Shown: one piece after another, positions 1-6,092 of the stretch
Numbering within the stretch: the stretch's first letter is position 1
How the letters are laid out: the number at the start of each line of letters is the position of its first letter
DNA from: Verrucomicrobiota bacterium
Lineage (GTDB): Bacteria; Verrucomicrobiota; Verrucomicrobiia; Limisphaerales; UBA11320
DNA length: 8,668 bases
Direction of reading: 5' to 3'
Assembly: GCA_016871475.1 (NCBI GenBank)
Contig: VHDG01000125.1
Span: 1-8,668 of the forward strand
Made by a program: the position numbers and the translations under genes
The notes under the pieces: model-generated
What the model saw: the letters and a program-made list of their open reading frames with translations, nothing else
Database searches by the model: none
Told to the model about the DNA's origin: nothing

Positions 1-175
1 CCTCTTTCACCTGACGGGCGACCTCTGCGTTTGGAGTGGTGAGCGCGATGAGCACGCTGACGGCTCCCTGGTTGGCGGCAACATTCTTCACGAGTCCGAA
101 GGAAACGATGTCGCGGGAGAAGCCGGGATACTTGACGGTCTTCAGGGCGTCGGTGACTTCTGTTTGAGAGGGCAT
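1..175 (-). CDS. apbC: Mrp/ApbC-type Fe-S cluster carrier, N-terminal MIP18-like domain (partial)
   Basis: Only the first 58 codons lie in the window; the gene continues past position 1. The visible protein begins MPSQTEVTDALKTV and continues with a GFSRDIVSFGLVKNV stretch and then an ALTTPNAEV stretch. This is the pattern of the MIP18/DUF59 domain that opens many bacterial Mrp/ApbC (Nbp35-like) P-loop ATPases, which carry and deliver Fe-S clusters in the cytoplasm. The P-loop ATPase domain would lie outside the window, so a stand-alone SufT/MIP18-like protein cannot be excluded. The cysteine often seen after 'TTP' in this domain is replaced by Asn-Ala. The gene is 102 bases downstream of the iscS homologue on the same strand, consistent with being the last visible member of the Isc operon. 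No clear Shine-Dalgarno precedes the ATG; the leader is pyrimidine-rich. Confidence 0.72.
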   Translation of the reverse strand, partial: MPSQTEVTDALKTVKYPGFSRDIVSFGLVKNVAANQGAVSVLIALTTPNAEVARQVKE

Positions 176-277
176 TGAAGGATTAGAAAGTTTGGGTGGG
201 GGGAGAGGGATGGCAGCGATCAGAGTTTCAATCGATCAGCATGGTGGTGGAGGAGCAGATCACGGAGGGGCATCCGG

Positions 278-1540
278 CTAGTGTGCACGCTTGCCCGAGA
301 CGTCAGCAGCGTGTGCGGAGAAGGACTTGCCGCGGCCGGTGGGTGCGATGACAGAGTCGATGATTCCTTTCTCGAACTCATCCCACATGGGCGACATCGC
401 CCGGAGTTTGGTGACGATCCTGGCAAAGGAGTCCACCACATAGTCGATCTCGGCTTCCGTGTTGTCCTTGCCCAAAGTTAGAATGAGGTTGCCTTGCGCC
501 AGGGCATGATCGAGTCCGATGGCTGCCAGAACATGGGAGATCTTCAGGGATTTCGAGACGCAACTGGATCCGCTCGCCACGGCAATACCAGCGATGTCCA
601 GGCTGAGGAGCTGGCCTTCGCCCTCAATGAATTCGGTGCTGATGTTCAGGTTGGTGGGGATGCGATCGGGGCCTGGTTCAGGACCGTTGAGCTTGATGTA
701 TGGGATCCGGGATTTAAGGCCGTCCCACAATCGTTCCTGGAGGCGGGCGGCATGGGCTGCGCGCTGGGACATCTGAGCACCCGCGATTTCGGCAGCGAGC
801 CCTCCCCCCACAATCGCCGGAACGTTCTCTGTTCCCGCTCGCCGTCCTCCCTCCTGCACGCCCCCATGGAGGATGCTGACAATCCGTGCCCTCCGGTTTC
901 GATAGAGCACTCCAACCCCTTTCGGCCCGTAGAATCGATGAGGGGAAAATGAGACCAGATTGGCTCCCATGGCTTGAACGTCAATGGGCAGCCATCCTGC
1001 AGATGATTCGCAATCGACGTAGAGCGGGATTCCCTTCTCGCCGGTTAGCCGGCCGATTTGAGCGATGGGTTGAATGGCTCCGATGTCGTGATTGACATGG
1101 TGAACTGCAACCAGGGTGGTTTGTGGCGTGATGGCAGCTTCGACATCGGAGGGCTTGATGCGTCCGAAGGCATCGACGGGGACGCGAGAGCATTGCCAGC
1201 CTTGTTTCTCAAGGAACTCGACGGAGTTGATGACCGACGGATGTTCGGTGGCGGAAACCACCAGGTGTTTGCCTTTGCGTTCATTGGCGTAGGCGACGCC
1301 TTTCACAGCCAGGTTTGCGGATTCGGTGCCATCGGATGTGAAGAAGATCTCCTCTTCACTCTCAGCATTGATGAGCTGAGCCATCTGGCGTCGGGCTTTT
1401 GTCAGGGCATCCCGAACACGGAGGCCGTGTTGGTGGAGGGAGCTTGGGTTCCCAAACGCCTCGAGGAAGAACGGCTTCATCGCTTCGAACACCTCCGGCA
1501 GGAGAGGCGTGGCGGACTGATGATCCAGAAAAACGTTCAT
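278..1540 (-). CDS. iscS: IscS/NifS-like cysteine desulfurase homologue lacking the PLP Schiff-base lysine
   Basis: This 420-residue protein is a fold-type I (class V aminotransferase) member that aligns along its whole length with IscS/NifS. That family takes sulfur from cysteine with PLP and passes the persulfide to IscU. Conserved features seen: FGNPSS (30-34), GTES (71-74), TEH with H100, HVN with N150, D176, S199 and H201 of the PLP-phosphate pocket, YGPKGVG (204-210), AGTENV (235-240), the sulfur-accepting cysteine C327 in SGSSC, and the SPMWDEF stretch near 383. Key residues are changed. The lysine that forms the Schiff base (SGHK in E. coli IscS, Lys206) is R202 (codon CGA, 935-937). 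The family's substrate-carboxylate arginine is I353 (ATT, 482-484). The PLP-ring glutamine is S179 (TCA, 1004-1006). A tail of about 28 residues after position 392 differs from the short IscS C terminus. The reading frame is intact, so this looks like a maintained protein with altered chemistry. It lies 75 bases after iscU. Confidence 0.93.
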   Translation of the reverse strand: MNVFLDHQSATPLLPEVFEAMKPFFLEAFGNPSSLHQHGLRVRDALTKARRQMAQLINAESEEEIFFTSDGTESANLAVKGVAYANERKGKHLVVSATEHPSVINSVEFLEKQGWQCSRVPVDAFGRIKPSDVEAAITPQTTLVAVHHVNHDIGAIQPIAQIGRLTGEKGIPLYVDCESSAGWLPIDVQAMGANLVSFSPHRFYGPKGVGVLYRNRRARIVSILHGGVQEGGRRAGTENVPAIVGGGLAAEIAGAQMSQRAAHAARLQERLWDGLKSRIPYIKLNGPEPGPDRIPTNLNISTEFIEGEGQLLSLDIAGIAVASGSSCVSKSLKISHVLAAIGLDHALAQGNLILTLGKDNTEAEIDYVVDSFARIVTKLRAMSPMWDEFEKGIIDSVIAPTGRGKSFSAHAADVSGKRAH

Positions 1541-1565
1541 GTTAGATCGGAAAAGAGAATGAGCT

Positions 1566-1588
1566 GGCCGGCCTCGGAGAAGCCGGCC
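1566..1588 (-). promoter_or_regulatory. Stem-loop in the iscU-iscS intergenic gap
   Basis: GGCCGGC and GCCGGCC form a perfect 7-bp G+C-only stem around a 9-base loop in the 75-base gap after the iscU stop. There is no T-tract directly after it on the transcribed strand (AGCTCATTC follows), so it is not a textbook terminator. It could partly attenuate transcription, mark an RNA-processing site or stabilise the iscRU portion of the message. The structure is read directly; the function is inferred. Confidence 0.45.
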
Positions 1589-1615
1589 CGAATTGACCAG
1601 GGGTTTGTGATTGAA

Positions 1616-2029
1616 TCAAGAGGCCGTTGCGGGGAGGGGAGCTTCGGGATTCTTCTTCACGTAATCCTCGAGCGCAGCCTTGAGGGCCTCCTCGGCCAGC
1701 ACGGAGCAATGGATCTTTACGGGAGGCAGTCCACCCAGTGCATCCACGACTTCCTGATTTGAGAACTTGAAAGCTTCCTCGATGGTGCGGCCCTTGATGA
1801 GTTCAGTCGCCATGCTTGAGCTGGCGATCGCGGAACCGCATCCGAAGGTTTTGAACCGGGCGTCCTCGATTCGGCCTTCCTTGATCTTGAGGCTGATCTT
1901 CATGATATCGCCGCAGGCGGCTGCCCCGACTTCCCCCACGCCATCTGCGTCCTTGATGTCTCCCATGTTCCTGGGATTCATGAAGTGGTCCATCACGGTT
2001 TTATTGTAGAGTGTATAGGCGTCGCTCAT
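1616..2029 (-). CDS. iscU: Fe-S cluster assembly scaffold IscU
   Basis: This 137-residue protein is the cytoplasmic scaffold on which [2Fe-2S] clusters are built from iron, sulfur and electrons. All cluster-binding residues are present: C39 and D41 in ACGD, C64 in FGCGSAIASSS, and H107-C108 in KIHCSVLAEEA. The LPPVK motif (101-105), recognised by the HscA chaperone in E. coli, is intact, although no hscA or hscB gene is visible here. The start is set at MSDAYTLYNK because family similarity begins there. The frame stays open for 23 codons upstream to 2098, but that stretch overlaps iscR and has no family similarity. The start lies 13 bases after the iscR stop, so the two are almost certainly cotranscribed. 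Its fully canonical sequence contrasts with the altered IscS next to it. Confidence 0.96.
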   Translation of the reverse strand: MSDAYTLYNKTVMDHFMNPRNMGDIKDADGVGEVGAAACGDIMKISLKIKEGRIEDARFKTFGCGSAIASSSMATELIKGRTIEEAFKFSNQEVVDALGGLPPVKIHCSVLAEEALKAALEDYVKKNPEAPLPATAS

Positions 2030-2042
2030 AGTCTTGCTCAAT

Positions 2043-2522
2043 TTATGCGGGATTGGGATCGGCTGTTTTGTTGGCAGAAAGGATTGCTTTGGGATCAACG
2101 GCGGAAGGTCCGACGGGTCTGTGGCGCTGGGCCAGGTCTGCGATGGTGGTCATGCCGAACACTTCCTTGACACGGTCTTGTGCCTGTTCGAAGACCCCGC
2201 ACAGAGCGCAGCTGTCCATGCGTTCGCAGGAAGGCGTGGGAGCCTGGCATCGTTGTAGTGCCATGGGACCTTCAACCGCTTCAAACACGTTCAGCAGGGT
2301 GATCAGGTCCGGCGAGCGGGCGAGGCTAAAGCCGCCGCCAGTACCGCGCGCGGATCGAACCAGACCGGCTTTCGACAGGCTTTGAAAGATCTTACCCAGG
2401 AAGCTTGGAGAGATTTGCTCCTCCTTGCTGATATCATCCAGCATCACCACCGCGCCAGAATTCCGGCGCGCCAAGGCGATCAAGCCCATGGCGGCGTATT
2501 CAACTGCACGTGTGATTTGCAT
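2043..2522 (-). CDS. iscR: Rrf2-family Fe-S regulator, IscR-like
   Basis: This 159-residue transcription factor has an N-terminal winged helix-turn-helix (about 1-70, with EEQISPSFLGKIFQSL as the recognition region and RGTGGGFSLAR as the wing), then a dimerisation helix and a cysteine cluster. Cysteines are C92, C99, C105 and C108. The first three match the IscR [2Fe-2S] ligands C92, C98 and C104 of E. coli, with one extra residue in the first spacing. The fourth IscR ligand, His107, aligns with C108. IscR senses cluster supply and controls the isc operon. Its position as first gene before iscU and the iscS homologue supports that role, probably autoregulatory. The start is set at MQITRAVEYA, as in Rrf2 proteins; the upstream in-frame ATG at 2567 would add 15 unrelated residues. 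The ribosome site is weak (AAGAG). Confidence 0.93.
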   Translation of the reverse strand: MQITRAVEYAAMGLIALARRNSGAVVMLDDISKEEQISPSFLGKIFQSLSKAGLVRSARGTGGGFSLARSPDLITLLNVFEAVEGPMALQRCQAPTPSCERMDSCALCGVFEQAQDRVKEVFGMTTIADLAQRHRPVGPSAVDPKAILSANKTADPNPA

Positions 2523-2569
2523 CAGACTCTTATGTTTTTTCGGACGGAAAGAACCGCCACCACCCAAAG

Positions 2570-2586
2570 CGGACTAAAATCATCCG
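2570..2586 (-). promoter_or_regulatory. Candidate Rrf2/IscR operator
   Basis: CGGACTAAAATCATCCG (plus strand) has matching outer arms, CGGA and TCCG, around an A/T-rich centre. The half-site CGGACTAAAA resembles the GACT-(A/T)-AGTC form of Rrf2/IscR type 1 sites. It lies 48 bases upstream of the iscR start and just downstream of the predicted promoter, where a repressor would block transcription. The dyad is imperfect on its inner bases, so this is a candidate only. Confidence 0.38.
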
Positions 2587-2599
2587 ATTTGTCTGGCGG

Positions 2600-2628
2600 A
2601 AGATAGGGATCGAGGGATGGGTCGTCAA
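2600..2628 (-). promoter_or_regulatory. Sigma70-like promoter of the iscR operon
   Basis: On the minus strand TTGACG (2628 to 2623) is followed after exactly 17 bases by TATCTT (2605 to 2600), close to the -35/-10 consensus with ideal spacing. The -35 overlaps the stop codon of the MOSC gene. Transcription would start near 2593, giving a leader of about 70 bases that contains the candidate operator. Confidence 0.5.
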
Positions 2629-3398
2629 GGGGTGAGCTGCAAATCTGTTCCCTCGTAGATGCGGGTGCCCGCTTGCGAGGGGGGAATCCTTGTATTGATC
2701 GCCAGTCGATAGAAGTGATTGAACTGGGGAGATCTGGCCCAGGGGGGGAGCGTCTCCTGACGCTTGGCTATGAATGACTTCTGGAATGACGGAGTTGTCT
2801 CCCCCGTGATGGGGTCGCGGCTCGGAACCGCGCAGCGTTGACACGGGTTCATGCCCCAGATTTCAACGCCTCCGATCTGAAAAGCTTTGGGCTCTTTTGA
2901 GGTGGGGCCGAACAGTTGATCCTCCCAAAACGGCTCACACCCTTGAATCTCGATATTGGTTCGAAAACGTCGGCGCACCGCATCCAGCGACAGGTCGAAC
3001 CACTGTCCGACTTCCTTTAGCGTGGCCTCGCTGATGAGGGTGGGCCCGTTGGAATGAAGGTCGTCGGGAAACCCTTGCTGAGCATCCTCCATTAGCTGGA
3101 CCTTGTAGCCCAGGTAATCGCTGAACCAAGCCTCAATCAGCCCTGTTTCCGCCAAGGGCAGAACAGCATCCATCCCGCCGGGCCGGGACAAGGCAACGGT
3201 CGAGATATCAGACGCGAAGGAAGCTCGGACCTGGTGCAATGCTTCGGTTCGCTTGGAATTCACAAAGTTCCCCTCTGCATCCGCCAGAGCCCAGCGACGG
3301 TCGTGCCTCAGGGTTCCCATGGCTGTGATCTCTGCCTCACGGACTTCAACACCGTCCAGCGACTTGATGGGGTAGATGATGAGTTTGCTGACGTGCAT
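2625..3398 (-). CDS. MOSC-domain molybdenum-cofactor protein (mARC/YcbX-like, no ferredoxin domain)
   Basis: This 257-residue protein has an N-terminal MOSC beta-barrel domain (YPIKSLDGVEV at 9-19, then LRHDRRWALAD at 30-40) followed by the MOSC domain. The family's RRFRTNI stretch is at 143-149. The cofactor-binding region NPCQRCAVPSRDPITG (184-199) carries C186 and C189; one of these, by family comparison probably C189, would be the molybdenum ligand. Relatives (mitochondrial mARC, E. coli YcbX) reduce N-hydroxylated compounds. YcbX carries a C-terminal [2Fe-2S] ferredoxin domain for electron supply. That domain is absent here, so a separate redox partner is needed and the substrate is unknown. 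It reads in the same direction as the Isc operon, but a promoter-like element overlaps its stop codon, so the two may be regulated separately. The start at 3398 fits the family N terminus, although no good ribosome-binding site precedes it. Confidence 0.88.
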   Translation of the reverse strand: MHVSKLIIYPIKSLDGVEVREAEITAMGTLRHDRRWALADAEGNFVNSKRTEALHQVRASFASDISTVALSRPGGMDAVLPLAETGLIEAWFSDYLGYKVQLMEDAQQGFPDDLHSNGPTLISEATLKEVGQWFDLSLDAVRRRFRTNIEIQGCEPFWEDQLFGPTSKEPKAFQIGGVEIWGMNPCQRCAVPSRDPITGETTPSFQKSFIAKRQETLPPWARSPQFNHFYRLAINTRIPPSQAGTRIYEGTDLQLTP

Positions 3399-3529
3399 GG
3401 GTCGAGGGGCCGTTTACAGGATGAGATCCGTTGGTTGAGTGATGCAGAGCATGGCTGGAGGCTACAGATGGCCGTGAGTAAGAAAAGGATGGACAGCTGG
3501 GCGCTACATTCAGGCGAGGATCGTTCCAC

Positions 3530-5956
3530 CTAAGGCTGTTTCAGTTCCACCTTGTAGCTGAAGCAGTCTGCGGTGGCCCAGTCCTTGGGGCTCCATTCCT
3601 GACCGTAAGTGGTCAAGTAGAGTTCGAGGACGCCGCTTGTTCTATCCTCCAGAAGCGAAAAATTTGAGAACTGGATTTCGAGACCCTGATGCGCGAGACG
3701 ATCATCGATGGCCATGGCTGTCTCCCTCACAGGTGCGGCGTGGGTTTCGTCCACCTCAACCAGGATGAGAGGAAAACGTGGCATGTTTCCCTTGGGCGGT
3801 TCCATCGAGATGTTCCCGATCCAGTAGAGCTTTCCAGTCTGGGAGTGGCGAATCATTCGATGGATGGATGAAGACGAGTAAAACGGCGAGCCATCTGACC
3901 ATGTCCAGGGTTTGACCTCTGACAGGGTCAGGCCACCATCGCCGCTGATGGAGTGCCACTTGCGGCCAGGCTCCGAGGCTTTGGAGCCATCCCAGCCTTC
4001 ATCCGATCCGCGCCAAACCACGAGGAGCCTGCCGTCCTTCAATTCCGCCACCTCAGGTTCCATAAGGCCTCGTGCGGATTTCGAGGGAGCAATCTCCGTT
4101 CTGGCGCCGGGAGCCCACTCGTAGGCCTGTTCCCTGGAGTTCCATCGACCCGTGAACATAACCGATCCCATGCGCCAAGGTCTGCGATGGTTTTCAGCGT
4201 CACCCGGAGCGTTTGCATGAGCGAGACAGAAGGCAAAGGATCCGTCCTTTCTGAGACAGAGGTTGTTGCCGGGATAGCCGTTGTTCTTTTGGAGAAACTC
4301 CTCCCTGGCAGGGATGTCCGGATCAAAATCCGGGCCTGTTTCATATCGAAGTGCATGAGGGGATGCCCATGTGCGACCTCTGTCCGCAGAGGTTCGTATG
4401 TAGGCTGCATTGTGGAACACGCCACGGATTTCGATCTGTCGAAGCCAGAGCTGGACAAGCCTGTCGGAGGCAGGGTCATAGATGTCGGCCCACCCTCCTT
4501 CCCAGACATCTTTCGTGCCGTATTTCCGGATTGAGGAGGGTTGCTGCGAAATCCAATCGGTCCAGGTGGCGCCGTTGTCGGTCGTCCAGCGAGCACGTTG
4601 TTCGTCGTGAACATCGCTGACTCGTTCGATGGCGCTCCACTCACGTCGTTCCAGTCCTGGACCTACGTAAGTCATGGTGGCCATCACTGCGGTTTGTGGT
4701 CCCGGGCTCTTGGCGTGGAGCGATTTCTTCACGGCGGCAATGGGGCGATTGGTTTCCCACGGGGCTGGCGGAAATTTTTCCAAAGTCGCCACGGAACCGA
4801 TCTGCGACAACACTTCGAACGGAGGTTCAAAGGCGTCTGCACCATGCTCCCGTGTGGTGAAGAAGTTGAACAGATAGATCCCATCCGCACCATCCTGCCA
4901 CAAGTGGCGTGCGGCCCGACGGTATCTCGCCGGGGTCATGCATTGCTCAAGACCACTTCCTTCAGTGCATTCGATCCCTCCGTAAATTGGGATCTGCGGG
5001 ATCAGCTTCTTCCATGGCCGGATTGCCAGGTCATACCGGACAAACAAGAAGTCACTGATCGTCAAAAAGTCGATCCACCCCTGCCGTGCCCATTCAGCCG
5101 GATCACACCCGATGGCCCGTGAGGCTTCTGGAGAAGGGGGTTGTCGTCCGTAATTCGAGGGGGCGCGCGCTGCGACGATGAGCCGTTTTCCGATTCGCTT
5201 GCCTTTCAAATCTGCGAGATCCCTGACCCGCCGGACGATCTCGTTGAGTTTTGTGAGCCTGGCTGTGTCTGTCTCCGCGCCTTGTTTGAAGAAGGAGGGA
5301 AACCGTTGGAAGTCGAGTTCAACGCCGTCGCAGTCATATCGCTCGAGCGCTTCCCCGATGATCCGAACGATGTAGTCGCGAACCGCAGCCTGTCCGAAGT
5401 CGAGGGCTCCCTTGCCCAGTCTGGCTTCAGGATTCTGTTCCCAGAACTTTGTACGCAGAAAGTCATCGCCGTGATCGTCATTCATTCGAATTGAAATCAA
5501 GGCTTCCATGCCTTGCTCCCTGGCAGCTTTCAGGATGACGGCGTACGGATCTGTTCCGGAGTCGAAAAAGTTCTTCAGATTTTGGAATCGCTGGCTTTCG
5601 CCAGGGCTCCAACGAGCGCGTTCTTCAGGGGTTGAGCTTTCACCGCGCATCGTTCCTTCACGGCTGGGAAAGTATGTGACCTGGGCGTTGATACAGAGCA
5701 GTAGCGTATCCACCTGACTTCCTGGCAGGCGGAGTTCCGCGGGGATTCTGCGGAGGTCATCGATGGAGACCGGCCCCGGCCCCTTTCGACCTGCCTTGAG
5801 TGTCATGCAGGAATCGCCATCCAGATTGTAGAGAACACGGCGGACTTTCGAGGGCGATTCGGCCAGCGCGGTGAGGAATGTCGATAACAGGCAGGCGAGG
5901 AGAACAAGGAGGCGTCCTGCCATGATGATCGTTTCGCCTCTGTGCTTGCGGAACAT
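3530..5956 (-). CDS. Secreted TIM-barrel glycosidase-like / sialidase-like propeller fusion protein
   Basis: This 808-residue protein is predicted to be exported. A hydrophobic stretch (about 15-32, ending LTALA before ESPSK) looks like a signal peptide. The second methionine (M12, start at 5923) is an equally good start. Residues about 38-390 resemble a glycosidase-like TIM barrel: VRRVLYNLDGDSC opens it, and the DCDGVELDFQRFP motif (208-220) has E213 and D215 as candidate acidic catalytic residues at a strand end. Residues about 420-808 resemble an exo-alpha-sialidase/BNR propeller. Asp-boxes are TTDNGATW (458-465), TSADRGRTW (522-530) and a degenerate SGDGGLTL (671-678), and EPEVAELKDGRLLVVWRG (633-650) is typical of sialidase-like proteins. 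The likely role is recognition or cleavage of complex extracellular glycans; the substrate cannot be read from the sequence. A possible lipobox (LLAC) sits inside the hydrophobic stretch, but the -2 Leu and short h-region make it weak. The flanking genes do not form an obvious polysaccharide locus. Confidence 0.85.
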   Translation of the reverse strand: MFRKHRGETIIMAGRLLVLLACLLSTFLTALAESPSKVRRVLYNLDGDSCMTLKAGRKGPGPVSIDDLRRIPAELRLPGSQVDTLLLCINAQVTYFPSREGTMRGESSTPEERARWSPGESQRFQNLKNFFDSGTDPYAVILKAAREQGMEALISIRMNDDHGDDFLRTKFWEQNPEARLGKGALDFGQAAVRDYIVRIIGEALERYDCDGVELDFQRFPSFFKQGAETDTARLTKLNEIVRRVRDLADLKGKRIGKRLIVAARAPSNYGRQPPSPEASRAIGCDPAEWARQGWIDFLTISDFLFVRYDLAIRPWKKLIPQIPIYGGIECTEGSGLEQCMTPARYRRAARHLWQDGADGIYLFNFFTTREHGADAFEPPFEVLSQIGSVATLEKFPPAPWETNRPIAAVKKSLHAKSPGPQTAVMATMTYVGPGLERREWSAIERVSDVHDEQRARWTTDNGATWTDWISQQPSSIRKYGTKDVWEGGWADIYDPASDRLVQLWLRQIEIRGVFHNAAYIRTSADRGRTWASPHALRYETGPDFDPDIPAREEFLQKNNGYPGNNLCLRKDGSFAFCLAHANAPGDAENHRRPWRMGSVMFTGRWNSREQAYEWAPGARTEIAPSKSARGLMEPEVAELKDGRLLVVWRGSDEGWDGSKASEPGRKWHSISGDGGLTLSEVKPWTWSDGSPFYSSSSIHRMIRHSQTGKLYWIGNISMEPPKGNMPRFPLILVEVDETHAAPVRETAMAIDDRLAHQGLEIQFSNFSLLEDRTSGVLELYLTTYGQEWSPKDWATADCFSYKVELKQP

Positions 5957-6054
5957 GAGGGAGTCCTATCAGAGCAGTGCAGATGCGCATATTGAATATT
6001 GCATGCAAATGCTCCGAGCCCTGGCCATTTCCTCGGGCCATGAGGCGACGTTAG

Positions 6055-6078
6055 CGTGGCGGGCGGAAACCCACCACG
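6055..6078 (-). terminator. Hairpin after the truncated carB
   Basis: Arms CGTGGCGGG and CCCACCACG (plus strand) form a 9-bp stem with one G-T wobble and a 6-base loop, beginning 15 bases after the carB stop. No T-run follows on the transcribed strand, so this would be an atypical or partial terminator. Confidence 0.4.
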
Positions 6079-6092
6079 GCCGCTGGGATCTC

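Noticed and set aside
217..239. 7-bp direct repeat CGATCAG (217-223 and 233-239) between the iscS homologue and apbC
   Set aside because: Short, only two copies, no link to a known element; could be chance.
935..937. R202 in the iscS homologue as a single sequencing error
   Set aside because: CGA to AAA/AAG needs at least two base changes, the frame is intact, and two other active-site residues have also changed.
1058..1762. 234-codon open frame on the plus strand
   Set aside because: It lies antisense to the iscS homologue and iscU, whose family matches are clear; its translation resembles no family I know. It is a shadow of GC-rich coding DNA.
2030..2098. 23-codon upstream extension of iscU
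   Set aside because: It overlaps the iscR coding end and has no IscU similarity; the family start is MSDAYTLYNK.
2523..2567. 15-codon upstream extension of iscR
   Set aside because: Rrf2 proteins start at the MQITRAVEYA-like helix; the extra residues match nothing and come from the leader.
3399..3529. Terminator between the fusion gene and the MOSC gene
   Set aside because: No stem of useful length with a T-tract is visible; the two genes may share a transcript.
3953..4534. Plus-strand open frame of 193 codons, with a similar one at 4541-5122
   Set aside because: Both are opposite the long secreted fusion gene and show no recognisable domain or start signal.
5957..6092. Frameshifted remainder of carB after the stop
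   Set aside because: No frame in this gap resembles the continuation of the CarB oligomerisation domain.
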